Source of the DNA: Larix kaempferi
Lineage: Eukaryota; Streptophyta; Pinopsida; Pinales; Pinaceae
Assembly (NCBI GenBank): GCA_027924585.1
Contig: BSBM01000361.1
Coordinates: 41,990,501-42,054,500, forward strand
DNA: 64,000 bases
Direction: 5' to 3'
Part shown: one piece after another, positions 11,600-24,050 of the stretch
Layout: each line of letters opens with the position of its first letter
How positions within the stretch are numbered: the stretch's first letter is position 1
Program-made: the position numbers and the translations under genes
The notes under the pieces: model-generated
The model's database searches: none
Told to the model about the DNA's origin: nothing
The model's input: only the letters and a program-made list of their open reading frames with translations

Positions 11600-13326
11600 T
11601 TATTATGTAAGGACCCAACCAATGCATTCTGAACTTATCTGGGTGCTTCAAAAAATTGTTGTCATACAACAAAACCATATCTCTAGCCTTGAACTACTTT
11701 TGATTGATATGTCTATCATGCTAGTCATTTTCACGTGCTTTCTAAATGTCCTGATGAAATCCTGCAACAAATTATTCTTCCTCCATCTCCATTAGTTCCA
11801 GCAATCTTCTTTCTACTGCACCACAATTTGTGAGCTCTGTCAGCACAAAAATGCATAGACTCGACACAATTAACTCCATAGGCATGACTGAATATTTCCC
11901 ATAGACTATCCTGAATGGTGTCTTTCTTATCAGCTTCTTGCATGTCATCTAATATGCCCATAATATTGTAGGAATCCTCAAGTCCCAGTCATCTGATGAA
12001 ATCCTGCAACAAATCATTCTTCCTCCAACTCCATTAGTTCCAACAATCTTCTTTCTACTGCACCACAATCTATGAGCTCTGTCAGCACAAAAATGCACAG
12101 ACTTGACACAATTAACTCCATAGGCATGACTGAATATTTCCCATAGACTATCCTTAATGGTGTCTTTCTTATCAGCTTCTTGCATGTCATCTGATATGCG
12201 CATAATATTGTAGGAATCCTTAAGTCCCAGTCATCTCGGTTTACATTGAAGATATTTGTTAGTGCATTCTACAAGATCTTGTTAAATGCTTCAACTATTC
12301 CATCAGCTTGAGGATGATAAGGGGTGCTCTTCTGGTGATGCATCTAGAACTCCTCTGTTAAAGCAACAATTTTCTTCTTCAATAAATGGGTCCCCTGATC
12401 TCTCATCAAAATTTTTGGACATTGAAACCTTGTCACAACATTCTCAAACAAAAACCACATAGTTATCTATGAGTTGCAATCCTTGATAGGTTTTGCCTCC
12501 GCCCACTTGGTTAAATAATCTATAGTGGTGATTATGTACCTTGCTCCTAAACTCTTCGCAAGTGGATTAATTGGCCCAACAAAATACACTACCCATTTTT
12601 CAAATGCGTGCAATGTTACTTGTGGCATCAGTGGCATCTCATTTCTTCTAGATGGCTTCCCAACTCACTGGAAGATCTCACAAGTCTGATAGAAACCCTT
12701 AGCATCCTTATGCATAGTAGGCCAGCAAAGTCTTGCACAGAGAATCTTATGAGTTGTTGATTTCCCAACATAGTGGCCTCCCACAACACCTTCATGGGCC
12801 TCTTTCAGTATCATAGGCCTTTCATGTTCTAATAAACATTGTCACAAAATCCCTTTTGCACCCAACTTGTACAAGTTCCCTTTCTATCAATTGGTAGTCT
12901 GCTGCCATGACCACTAATTGCTTCCTCTGCACAATGATGTACTCGATTGGAGCTACTCCAGTACTCAATAACTATGCAATTTCCAAGAGATAATCATCAA
13001 CCATATGAACTACAAACATGTGCACATGTTGTACACTGTCATATATATCTCCTAGATCATCCCCTGAGGTTATGCATGACAAATTATTTGGTCCTGAATT
13101 CAACTTGCCCAGTTTCACAGCGACTTTAAAATCATATTCCTAAAATAACAACAACCATATTAATATTCCCCCCCCTAACACTGGCTTTTTGACTAGGTAT
13201 CATAGCACAGAGTGATTAGTACACATCTTGAAACAAGATCCAAACAGATAATGCCTGAATTTATGTAGCAGATACACCATTGCTAATCCTTTGCACATTG
13301 CCATCATGTACTTCTACTCACTAGTT
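11600..13326 (-). pseudogene. element A RNase H end and integrase remnant
   Basis: Immediately left of element B the minus strand continues the RNase H domain (KFRHYLFGSCFKMCTNHSVL, about 13260-13200). The integrase core follows: GARYIITTIDYLTKWAE near 12530, [16 protein letters not shown] near 12410, a YHPQADGIVEAFNK-type motif carrying the catalytic Glu near 12300, and DWDL-IPTILWAY at 12230-12200. These match element C domain for domain. Frameshifts and stops are frequent, and the C-terminal part is duplicated in tandem. This is a dead copy. Confidence 0.85.
11751..12234. repeat. 242-bp tandem duplication in element A integrase C-terminus
   Basis: 11751-11992 and 11993-12234 are near-identical, both starting CTGATGAAATCCTGCAACAAAT and ending CTCAAGTCCCAGTCAT or CTTAAGTCCCAGTCAT. 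The duplicated piece encodes the end of the integrase core and the start of its C-terminal region. Confidence 0.9.
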
Positions 13327-13331
13327 GATAG
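13327..13331. repeat. target duplication GATAG, left copy, of element B
   Basis: GATAG at 13327-13331 and 35701-35705 flank element B. Removing one copy with the element restores continuous RNase H coding of element A across the junction, which confirms the boundary. Confidence 0.9.
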
Positions 13332-14966
13332 CATTGGTGAAATCAATTGTCCTTTTAGAGTATCAATTCCATCAAACCCTTAATTATCAACCAGGGTAAG
13401 TGTTTTCATTTAAAGGTTGTCTACAATGTCTATGCAAGAATCACTGATTAATCTAACATTGGTCTTTGAAAGACTAATTGCAATAAAATAAAACTTATTC
13501 TAGAAAATTTAATCTAACTAATAAGACTCAATCACACCTTCTCATTACCATTCCTTAACCCCTCTAACTGAATCCAACATAAATATCTAAATTTCATCAA
13601 ATGCAATGATCAATCACATCATCTCAATACAGACCCTCTGCTTCCATGTAGAAATGAATTTAAGTCTATGCTATTGATTGGTTATGAGAGTCTAGAGTAG
13701 TGTAAACATTAAAAATAAAACAAAATAGATCACTTAACCATGAAAGTGAGAAACCAACTCTGATCTACCTAGGTTTGATACAGGTTCGATTACTCAATCT
13801 CTATGGAAGATCTCTATGCAACACACCACACTTGCACAATTAAATAATTAATCTATTGTTGGTAGTAAAATAAACTAACTTACCTTGAAAAAGTAAAAGA
13901 TGGTGCATAAAATCAAAGGGTAGAAATAAAGAAACACACACCATTAAATCACACTTGCTTAAATAAATAAAGCATACTTATGAAAATAAATTAAAACACA
14001 CAATATAAACAAAAGAATACTATCTTGCATAATGCTCTCATCTCACAAAGCAAGCTCTTTCTCCCAAGAAGAGAGTAGCAAGCTAAGATCTATAAAATCA
14101 TCAAATAAACTAAATTACACTACATAGAAAATACTTTAACTACAATTTACATCAACACAAGTTATTGAGAAAAATAATATATTCCACCATGAATTGGATA
14201 ATTTCTCTAAGAGTCCTCCGCTTGGAATGGAGAATGAGCTCTTATTTATACATAAGTTCTCCATAACAGATAATAAATGAAGATCCAAAATATGCTCATG
14301 AAGATACACAATATCCTCATGAAGATCCAAAATATCCTCAAAAAATTGCTAATATCTTGGATCTCAAAACTAATTCAAAGCTAATTCCAATATTTTATAA
14401 CTCCCATGCTATTTATGATGCATTTGAAGTCAAATTCGAATTTGGGAATTAGAGGCTATAATAAAATGGTCAAAAATCATTCCAAGTATATCATAATGCC
14501 TTTTGACTTCTTATATCCATCATATATTTGATGGAGATCTTCAAATCTTTGTGGGTAAGCCAAATATGCACTCATATCCACCACCATTTTTCACCTTTAA
14601 TTTAAAATCATAATTTGGAAAAATGAAACATGTAGAATAATTAATATAATAATTCATCATTTACAAATAAACCCATAGTTCTTATTTGACATCTTTTCCA
14701 AGGTGACTTCATAGTAGGTGGTCGACTTCTGCATCTGCAAAACATGGATCTAATTCATTATTCATAAGCAAGCACACAATATTCCAATTCTTCCAAACGT
14801 TAATCAAAATTCAATGAAATACTAAGAGATGTAATCGAAACCACTTTAAACCAAAATCCCGCAAATAGGTATTAAAAATGATTAAATAGAGGTTCATCGG
14901 TGAGTGGAAAAGGGTTTTAAAATGAGGCAAAAGGATAACAAAATATGTCAAATCCATGACCCAACA
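13332..14966 (-). mobile_element. 3' LTR of element B
   Basis: It matches 33990-35700 from TTGGTGAAATCAATTGTCC to CATGACCCAACA. On the minus strand it starts TGTTGGGTCATGG. It is shorter than the right copy mainly because the right copy carries a 91-bp internal tandem duplication. Outermost bases are uncertain by two or three. Confidence 0.9.
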
Positions 14967-14974
14967 TCTCTCCC
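14967..14974 (-). other. candidate polypurine tract of element B
   Basis: The minus strand reads GGGAGAGA directly before the LTR start TGTTGGG, the expected place for the plus-strand primer of an LTR element. Confidence 0.5.
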
Positions 14975-16251
14975 AAATTGAATATGTTGCATGTCTACAT
15001 GCAACCTTGTACCAACCAAGTTGATTGAATGATGCTTCCATTTTCCAATGCACATTTAAACAAGACCACTGTCAATACCTATCTTTCGAAAAAATTGATC
15101 AATTTCATGCCAAATAGAAATCCCTTCAAATGATGGTTGATCCATTTCTTCAAAGTCTACAATCCTCATTAATCGGTCTCATCTTTATGAATGCAAAAGT
15201 TGATTCTCCATAAAAGAAATAGTTGATCCATTAAGCATTTTTTTTCAAAAACATTGGCACAAATACTTAGAGCATTTTTATAGGTCTTGTGTACAATTTA
15301 CATAGATGACATACCTTCCTCTAGTATCTTTTGGCAATTTTGGAGCATCCGCAGCCAATGGACTAGCGATCTGCAACCACAAAAAGCAAAAAATATTGTA
15401 AGTGTCCTACAACCTCCAATAAAAAGGTGATTTATCAAAAAATATGTATTTTGTTTTGGTAAAACTTTGCAGGGGTGTTATGAATAAATTTACACCTCTT
15501 GACCAAAAATTGGAGAAACCCACATCACGGTTTTTGAGAAAAAGGAAAAAATTTCTATAGGTGACTATGCTTGATTTCTTGAAATTTACAAATTGAGTTT
15601 TCATGAAAATTGGCCTATGTATTCTCCTTACCTTATTTATTCACTCCACGTTTTGTGGATACCCAGACTGCAATTTGCAAAATATCCTCATTTTAATTTC
15701 TGCATATTTACATTTTTTAAGTTGCCATAAAAGTAATGCTCCACTACCATTGTTCCGTTTGACTCCTCACCTACTAGTTCTTTAGTAACAACAACATGGA
15801 ATCATTGAGTCAACCAATTTATCCCATCTCCCCCAAACTAAGCACTTTTTCCATCCTCGAAAAAATTCATGGTAGGAAAAGAGAACCAAAATCAAATCAT
15901 GTTGCTAGAGGAAAAAAATGATTGCTAGTTCTAAGGATTTAAGGAAATATTCTCACCATTGCTAGAATCAACTATTTGATTAAGGAAATGGTGCATATAT
16001 CATCACCACCACTTACATGGGTCCATGATAAAAATGAACATTGTTACTACAGGTATCATTGTTAGTGTTATTTGCAGGTTTGAAAGAAAATGAATATTGA
16101 AAGTAAGATATGCCCCTCTTTCTATTGAACCAATTTAAAGATACAACAACCATATTCGCTATAGAAGCCCACAAATGTTCTGCAAAAACATGTGGATAAT
16201 TTCCAGTAGCATGTGGGTGATCTATGACATCCTATGGGTGATCCGCAACAA
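14975..16251. other. element B internal sequence, 3' part, non-coding
   Basis: No gene or motif is recognised. The end near 16190-16251 contains short repeats of the type GTGGGTGATC-ATGAC and CCTATGGGTGATCC. These continue on the other side of element C at 26072-26130, confirming that C inserted into this repeat tract. Confidence 0.5.
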
Positions 16252-16256
16252 CCTGT
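16252..16256. repeat. target duplication CCTGT, left copy, of element C
   Basis: CCTGT at 16252-16256 and again at 26067-26071 flank the element exactly outside its TGTTGG...GTCAACA ends. Confidence 0.95.
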
Positions 16257-17094
16257 TGTTGGCAGGTGGTTCGGTAAGGAAGAATCCCAGCATCCCCGAT
16301 GCTGCGACACGTCAGACAAGGTCGCGGAAGGAAAAAGGCTCTATTATTTTATGTATTTTTTGAGTCGTTTGTACTGCAAAATGCGGGTTTTGGGTCATTG
16401 CACCATATAAGATGTAATTTTGAGCAAAGTATACCGCAATAGGCGGGTTTTTGTGTCATTTGGACCGTGTCAGTTAGATTTTGGGTCATTTGTCCAGGAG
16501 TCGGTTAGGAAGTTGTTAGTAAGTGGACAAGCATTGTAAAGGCAAAATCCTATATAGAGACAGAAATTTGTAGGTCATGATATAGATCACGGAGAGATTT
16601 GATATGCGTTTTGTGCATATGTTATGAGATCTAGAGATATTGTTGAAGTCTGTGATCTACAGAGGCATTGTATTGGGTTCTTGCAACTATAATATGATGT
16701 GATGAAACTGTTATGTGCAATCCTGGTGTGTCTTCTGTCTTTTGATGGTAATGCAATGTTTCTTTGATGCAATAGTTGCTTTACTGTTATAATCTGCTGC
16801 AACAATGAATGTTTCCATTAAATGATGCTATGAGTACAATAATGTCGAAGTGAATGCATAGATTTATTGTTGAATGTTGCAATAAAATTAAGTAGTTGAT
16901 GCCACATACATCCTCGTTCATTCGGTAGAAACATGGTTCCGTTTACTCTCCCTTGATCACCTCGGGTGAGACCTCATCTACTCTGTACGTGTTGTTGGGC
17001 AGGGTAAAACCTATCTGGGTCGATGCTCAGGGAGATCGCGGTGGGTTGGTGTCGACAGTGATGGGAACCCCTGTCGACTGGGTTTGAGTCAACA
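16257..17094 (+). mobile_element. 5' LTR of element C
   Basis: It runs from TGTTGGCAGG to GAGTCAACA. A TATA-like CCTATATAGAGAC lies at about 16550, so transcription probably starts shortly after it. Confidence 0.95.
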
Positions 17095-17095
17095 A

Positions 17096-17114
17096 ATGGT
17101 TTCGTTGCTAGGAC
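17096..17114 (+). other. candidate primer-binding site of element C
   Basis: ATGGTTTCGTTGCTAGGAC follows the 5' LTR by one base. The corresponding position in element A reads ATGCTTATGTTACCATGAC, a decayed version of the same site. I cannot name the tRNA. Confidence 0.5.
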
Positions 17115-17129
17115 CATGTGTGAAGTGAA

Positions 17130-19796
17130 AGGAGGATATGTTGTGGCACTCGACGAAACCCAAGATCCTGAAATAGTTTGATCAAAATCTACAGGAATTC
17201 ACTGAAGAAGAAAGCCAGAACTCTCGACTGACACTAGATCAGTGGGTAGATAGATATATTCATGACAGTCCGCATGAATGGTTCTTCTGTGAGTTCCTGG
17301 TCCTATTGTTCAAGTGGTTGGCGAAGTTGACCTTCCAGAAGAGGAACTTCCAAGGTGGTGAACCGACTACCTGGAACCCCGAGTTGATTTAGGAGCTATA
17401 GGAAGTTGATAATAAACCATCGCGGGCTGTCGAAGTGTTGTTCGATAGCATCCTAGAGGGATATATCACAGAATTCGCGGTTGATACTTAGAAATCCTAT
17501 AGTGAATCCAAAAGATATTTTTTCCGCGAACCTCGAGGCAGGTTTCTGCTGTTGCTTCAACTGTCGATGAAGATGCTTATTTGCGAAAAGGGTATATTGA
17601 AGATGCATCTTGATCAATAGACGACCTGGTGGGTGCAGTCCGTGGGTACCGTGACAGTTGGGGAGCAGTACATGGAATGATAAGGGGTAGATGGGTGCAG
17701 GTCATGACGAGACTGTGAGTGAAGCCGAGGAAGAAAGTGGTCTTATGAGGGGAGGAGCGAGGTTCTGATAGGAAAAGAGGCAGAGGATAGGAGAAGTTCC
17801 TGCTGCGGTCGAACCGTAAGGCCATGAAGGAAGACCACACGGGATGAAGCGACCTCACAGTCTTGACAAGGACAACTAGGATACACCCAGGATAGAGGCA
17901 AGACCAAACCCTAGCACCAACGTACCCACACCTCCGCTCACTATCTCTCAAATAGAAAGAAATACCACTTCGACACCACCAAGGTCGTCAATACCACATA
18001 AGTTAATCGGTAGTAGTACATCGAAAGGAGGAAGGAATCCCAGAATGGCGAGCGAGGATACTAAGTTACCACTGTTCCAAGGAAGTGGAATGGATAACCC
18101 TGAATAGTACTGGTTTCTATGTGAGGTTGTATGGACCGTAAAACATATCACTGATGATGATGCTTAAAAAATACAATTGGCGACGACTCTTTGAGGTCGT
18201 GCCTTGGACTGGTTTATGAAATTTATGCAAGTTCTCGTCAGCACTCCAGCAAAAACCCTGGATGAGATTCGTACAGGCCTAATCGCAGAGTTCCGGAAGC
18301 CCAAATCTGAAGCACAACACATCACAGAGCTTAAAGAGATTAAGTAGTATCCCAATGAGACTGTGTTTGATTTTGATCAACAATTTAAAACACTAATGGA
18401 AAGGGTTAGTTTTGACATGGGTATCATCCAACATAAGGAATAGTTTATCGTGGCCTTGCTTCCGCATATTCGGCTACCACTGATGCAGCAAAACATTAAC
18501 ACACCGAGTGAAGCTTTGGATATCATGATGCAGTTGGAGGCATCGCCTATTAGGAAAAATGCAGCTGGGATGTCGCAGATCCAGACACAATTGGCTAACC
18601 TAACCATCCAGTTACAAGATCTGAAGAAAGGCAAGGAGCAATGTGAAGAAGTATGGTGTATGCGATGTCGAGGAGAAGGGCATACAAAGGACAATTGCCC
18701 GGACTTCTGCAACTATTTGGTTTCAGGAGCGCCAAATCCGTTGAATGGTGGTAGCATGTCGTGGTGTCACGTCTGCCACGTATATGGGCACAGCCATGAC
18801 AATTGCCCATACATGCAGAAAATGGTCACAACCCCAAGGAATCTTTATTGTACATTTTGCAAATCGATGGGTCACGATGACAAGGATTGCCGTGCATATG
18901 GGTTGCTACAAGAGAGAATGTATGATGCGTTCTATGTAAAGGACAACCAACGTGTCGTACAACAATCGCAATCGTAGCCGTAGGTAGCCCAGCCGCTACC
19001 TCAACCGCAGATACAGTTTGTATCGCAGCAGCAGCAACCGCCGCAGTTCATGCCGCAATATGTTGCGATGCAAATGGATCCATAGTAGCCACAGTATGTA
19101 TAGCAACTGCAGTATGCACAGTAAGGGAAAGGAATGCAACTGGCACCAATGCAACCACAGTACCAGCAACAGGGAGGATTCTGGGGAGGATACTGGGGAG
19201 GACGTGGAGGAGGATTTGGTCATGGAGAAGGATGAGGTGGTCGCGGACTTGTTCAATGCTATCACTGTGTAGTATGGGGACACTACCAACGAGACTGTCC
19301 ACTGTTGTAGAACCAGTGTATGTTTTGTTTTTTTAACGATCACACGGTTGAGAATTGTCCACGGTTGATTGCGCGATGGCAAGCAGGGAATACTCCCCAG
19401 TTGCAGAACCAGCCCCAGGCTAAGAAGCCTTCCCAGATCCAAGTGTAGAAACCAGTGCAAAACCAGAATATGTGGCCAAATCAGAATCAGAATGTGAACC
19501 CACCCGGGAATCCACCACTGAACCAAACCCAGGGTGTGAATATCGCGACAATTTCTGCAGAGCCAAGACCACAAGATGCTTCCGTTGCTGTGGTCACTCG
19601 CGGAGGAAAGACAACTGGAGAGGACATCTCACTGATTCAGTTAGCTGGACAAAAGAAGGTATCATTTGACATTGATGTGGAGAGGGAGGCATTTCTTCAA
19701 GCACGTCATGCACTAGAAAAAGAACAAGCTAAGGTTGTTGTGTATGACATGCCCTCTACTTTTGATACTAGTTCAGAGGCTGGCCCGTCATGGTAG
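17130..19796 (+). pseudogene. element C gag, with five CCHC zinc knuckles
   Basis: Gag packages element RNA. An N-terminal domain (about 17150-17680, e.g. LTLDQWVDRYIHD, HEWFFCEFLVLLFKWL) precedes one frameshift between 17680 and 18040. From 18045 the capsid-like region reads LPLFQGSGMDNPE, YWFLCEVVWT and ALDWFMKF. Five CX2CX4HX4C knuckles share one frame: CMRCRGEGHTKDNC (about 18657), CHVCHVYGHSHDNC, CTFCKSMGHDDKDC, CYHCVVWGHYQRDC (19257) and CMFCFFNDHTVENC (19317), separated by a Gln- and Gly-rich linker. Around 20 in-frame stops occur, nearly all TAG, where Gln is expected from context. Element A shows the same N-terminal and capsid regions. Not functional as it stands. Confidence 0.9.
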
Positions 19797-20570
19797 TCCA
19801 GCACACTTCAAGAATTTTTGGAAAATTGTTTATCCCTGGCAAGAGATCCCGACGCTCTTGCTTTGATTGAAGCTCTGTTGCAATGACCGGTCTAGGATCG
19901 ACAAGAGTTCACGGTTAATTCCTTACAACGACGGAAAACAAGTAAGGAGATGTGGATGAATATTCAAATTGGTGACTACGATGTTGATTCAGTTATTCTG
20001 GACCTTCGTTCGGATGTCAACATCTTGACCAAGTAGGCTTGGAAAAGGATGGGGAGTCCCCCATTGAGCTAGTCTCCTGTACAGCTCCGGTTAGCTAATC
20101 ACGCTAAAGTGACACCGATTGGGAGAGTTCCACGAATGGTGGTGGACATTGAGGGAATGAAAACATATGCCGACTTTGACGTAATAGAAGTAGTTGAAGG
20201 AGGAAGCTCTTATCCCGCATTAGTGGGGATTGGATGGGATAATGATAGTGGAGCTGTAATCAACTTCAAGCGACAGATGATGTCTTTTGAAAATCGCAAT
20301 CTCAGAGTTATCACCCCGTTGGATCCGGATGAAGGACGCCGCTACATAGAGCTAGTAAAGGATGACGATCCCAGTGGATGGGACCATGAATTCAATATCT
20401 CTGAAGATTATATCCATCCGGCTGCCAACGGTGAGCTGGGATGGCGTAGTGACAGCTTTGCGTCTTCTGACTCTGATGATGCGCTAGAATATTGGCAGAA
20501 CCACTTGCACGAGGTGTCACTCTGTAAGTGTGGGTTGATCACATAGTCATTATGTCGTGTCGCAATTGAA
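19797..20570 (+). pseudogene. element C protease region
   Basis: Same frame as gag. The protease-like core is IGDYDVDSVILDLRSDVNIL (near 20000). The Asp is present, but the position that is usually Gly in this plant class (D-L-G-S) is Arg here. SPVQLRLANH and YPALVGIGWDNDSGAVINF follow, a typical retropepsin C-terminal arrangement (GIDWA-type). Then comes an acidic stretch (20280-20540) that is also found in element A. Stops such as TGA and TAG near 19885-19895 and TAG near 20034 sit at positions where Arg or Gln is expected. Confidence 0.8.
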
Positions 20571-21190
20571 GCGGTCACACTACCAATATATGAAGGACTG
20601 CCTAGCTTATCTGACTTTCTGACGGAGTTCGAGGAAAGAGTTTCTGAACCACAGCGATTGCTGGCATTGAAAAAAGCACTGAAGGCTACTCTAGCACGCT
20701 GGTGGGAAACACACAAGGCATCAATTGATGGATGGTCGAAATGCAGAAGATTGATGATGGTATGCTTCGGTGATACTGAGGTTTACCACACTGGAAAGTA
20801 TGATGGTCGGAACGATCCTGGTGGTCACTTGATGGAGTGTCAGCGATTATGGGTATCGCGACCAAGAGATGAGTGGGTCCATGCTTTTATCCATACTTTG
20901 GATGAGATGCCACGATCATGGTACACTGCAGCTGAGTTGCGAGGAGAAATTTCTACTTGGCTGGAGCTCATAGTGTGTTTTTCCCATACATTCAGTTTTG
21001 CGGATGGCGATCCAGAGGTCAATAATGCATTACAGCTCATCCGTGATGTAATTCTGCAGGTTGTCCCAGTGGCGTATCCTGCAGATCTGCATACGCACTG
21101 CCACATGCAATCCCTCATGGAATGCTTCAATATTAGTGGTGGACAAGAAGATGGTGATGATCCACGGAATGTGAATATGTCGGAATAAGA
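20571..21190 (+). pseudogene. element C extra gag-like domain between protease and RT
   Basis: About 200 codons with two signatures: LPSLSDFLTEFEERVSEPQR with a nearby ARWWETHKASIDGWSKCRRL, then YDGRNDPGGHLMECQRLW with WVHAFIHTLDEMPRSWY. The second part resembles the retrotransposon gag capsid pattern (Y-G--DP--HL, then a Trp-Tyr pair about 40 residues on). Element A has the same ARWW--HK region in the same place, so it is a lineage feature and not a one-off insertion. Its role is unknown; a second capsid-type or RNA-binding module is one possibility. Confidence 0.65.
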
Positions 21191-24050
21191 AGGAAGTCGT
21201 GTTGTGGTACCACCTAATGTGCCAAGCGATCCGATCAGTCAGCCGCTGAAGATCCGCAAGATTAACATTGGGACAGAGGGCACTCTGAAGTTCGTAAATG
21301 TTGGGGATTACTGAGATGATGAGCTGATAAGCAAGGTCACTAATTTGCTCCATGAGTTTCAGGACGTATTTCCTATAAAGTTTTCTGACATGAAGGGGAT
21401 TCTAGGCGACTTAGGGGAAGTGAAGATTCCATTAAGACCAGATGCTAAGCCAATCCGGCAGTGACCCTATCGATTGAATCCGCGACATAAAGAGAGGGTC
21501 AAGGTAGAATTGGATCGCATGTTGGACACCGGTATCATTGAACCAATTGAGGAGTCAGAATGAATTAGTCCTATGGTGGTACATGATATGAAGACTGGCG
21601 AAGTCCGCATTTGTGTCAACCTCAGGTAGCTAAATGATGCATGTTTGCATGATTCGTTCCCAACCCCGTTTACTGACGAAGTGCTCAAAGGTGTGGGTGG
21701 CTAGGAGATGTACTCTTTCACAGATGGGTTCTCTAGCTACCATCAGATCCGCATTGCAAAAGAATATCGCCATAAGACAACTTTCGTTACCGAATGGGGC
21801 TGCTTTCAGTACACCGTGATGCCGTTCGGCCTGAAGAATGCACCTGCGATATTTTTGCGGGTTGTCATTGCTGCATTCAAAGATTTCATTCAGAAGTTTT
21901 TGCAGGTATACATGGACGATTGGACGGTCTATGGTTTGGTCCGCGATCATCTGGCGAATCTGCGGTTGATGTTGGAGCGATGTCGTCAGCACCAGATTTC
22001 ATTGAACCTAAAGAAATGTATCTTCTGTGCATCGTTTGGCATACTGTTGGGTCATATTGTGTGTAAGCAAGGATTGTTGGTCGACCCATCAAAGATTGTG
22101 CTTATTCTGAGTTTGACACCGCCGACTACTATTAAGCAGTTACGGGCGATGCTGGGACACACGGGGTATTACCGCAAGTTCATCAGGGGTTATGCTGCGA
22201 TTACCGCCCCTATGGAGAAGTTGTTGAAGAAGGATGCGGTATTCCAGTGGATCCCTGAATGTCAATATAGCTTTGAGACACTAAAGACGAAGATGGCTTC
22301 GACGTCGATATTAGTATTTCCTGACTGGAGTAAGGAATTCCATGTTCATGTTGATGCCTCATTGATCGCGCTGGGAGTGGTATTGGCCCAGCTCGGAGAG
22401 GGGGATCTTGATCACCCCATTGCTTTCTCCAGCCGAAAGTTGTCATCTACAGAAAGAAACTACACTACTACAGAGAGGGAAGGTCTGGAAATGGTTTATG
22501 CATTACAGAAGTTTCGCCACTACTTATTGGGAGGCCATTTCAAGATGTTCACAGATCATTCTGCATTAAAATACCTGGTCAATAATCCTGTGTTGGGAGG
22601 GAAGATCTGTCGATGGCTACTGCTTTTTCAAGAGTTCGATTTTGAAGTATTTATGAAGCCAGGGTGGTTAAATGCTGGCCGGGATCATCTCTCCCGGATT
22701 GAAATAGGAGAGGAGCTAACTAACATTGAAGATGGGTTGCCTGATGCACAATTATTTAAAGTTGCAGTCGTTGATGGATATTTTGAAGAAATAATCCAGC
22801 TTTTGGCGACAGGTACTGCACCAAAGAAATTCACCACTAGTCAGAAGAAGCAGTTGGTAGTCAAGGTTGGAGACTTCCAACTAATCATAGGAGCGCTATA
22901 CAAGATGGGTGCTGATGAGATATTGCAACGGTGTGTCTTGCCACATGAGCAAGAGCAGATCCTTTCCAAAGCACATGCAGGAGTGGCTAGAGGGAACTAT
23001 GGTGGCCATGCGACAGCAAGGAAGGTGCTTCGAGCGGGGCTTTGGTGGCCTACGCTGCACAGTGATGCGACAAATTATGTACGGTCCTGCAACGTTTTCC
23101 AGAGAACTGGGAAGCCATCCAGACAGGATGAGATGTCATTGATGCCTCAGTTGACATTGAAGCCATTCGACAAATGGGCAATAGACTTTGTGGGACCTAT
23201 CAATCTATTGGGTAAGCGCACTGGTGCACGGTATATCATCACGGCGACAGATTACTTGACACGATGGGCAGAAGTTGCACCAGTCATTGATTGTTCCGTG
23301 GCCACAGCAGTGCGGTTTCTGTTTGACCACATTGTCACTCGCTTTGGCTGTCCCAAGATATTGTTGAGCGATCAAGGCAGCCACTTTCTCAATCGCACCA
23401 TCAGTGCATTGACGGAAGAGTTGCAGATACAACATAAGAAGAGTACACCCTATCATCCGCAGGAAAATTGCACGGTGGAGGCTTTCAATAAGATAATGGA
23501 GCATGCGTTGACAAAGGTGTGCAATGTGAACCGCGATGAATGGGATCTAAAAATGCCATTAGTATTGTGGGCCTATCGCACCACATGTAAAAGGCTGACA
23601 GGGCATACACCATTCAAGCTAGTGTATGGGCAAGAAGCGGTTATTCCTATGGAGTATATCTCTCCGAGTTTGCGCATAGAGGCAACAACCGGTATGGATG
23701 ATGTGACAGCATTAAAGGAACGTCTCACATAGTTAATACAGCTGGAGGAAGATCGCTTTATCACCAGTTTCCATCAGGGTTTGGAGAAGGATCGCCAGAA
23801 GGCCTGGCATTATCGCCACATCAAGAACAAACAATTTCAACGGGGTGATTTGGTGTTGTTGCACGACAGCAATTTTATGAAACATTCAAAAAAATTGCAG
23901 ATGCATTGGCTTGGTCCGTATCGCATTAGTAGCATTACTTCAGGAGGAGCGGTACAGTTGCAGCAGTTGGATGGGGCGATGCTCCCCAAGTTGATTAATG
24001 GTAGCCGGTTGAAGCCCTATCGGTCGGGCTTGGAACAATGCGATTCCTGA
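21191..24050 (+). pseudogene. element C RT, RNase H and integrase
   Basis: RT shows [30 protein letters not shown] and the catalytic YMDDW (about 21910). RNase H has its acidic residues in [29 protein letters not shown] and [12 protein letters not shown]. Integrase has an HHCC-type finger starting [12 protein letters not shown], with the last Cys replaced by Phe (CNVFQR). The core reads [19 protein letters not shown] and a catalytic Glu in VEAFNK (about 23480). The C-terminal part ends LKPYRSGLEQCDS at 24050. The open stretch 21708-23732 is 674 codons long. Stops before it (21313, 21462, 21561, 21627, 21702) and one after (23730) are single-base changes. No frameshift is seen. Confidence 0.93.

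Noticed and set aside
18996-19574. 192-codon minus-strand open frame opposite gag
   Set aside because: Low-complexity Leu/Trp-rich antisense of the Gln/Gly-rich gag linker; no family resemblance and no conservation expected.
17130-24050. Stop-codon reassignment or readthrough (TAG read as Gln) as an explanation for the in-frame TAGs of element C
   Set aside because: CAG is also used for Gln in the same frame, TGA and TAA occur as well at Arg, Trp and Gln positions, and the 674-codon piece has no internal TAG. Mutation by cytosine deamination is simpler.
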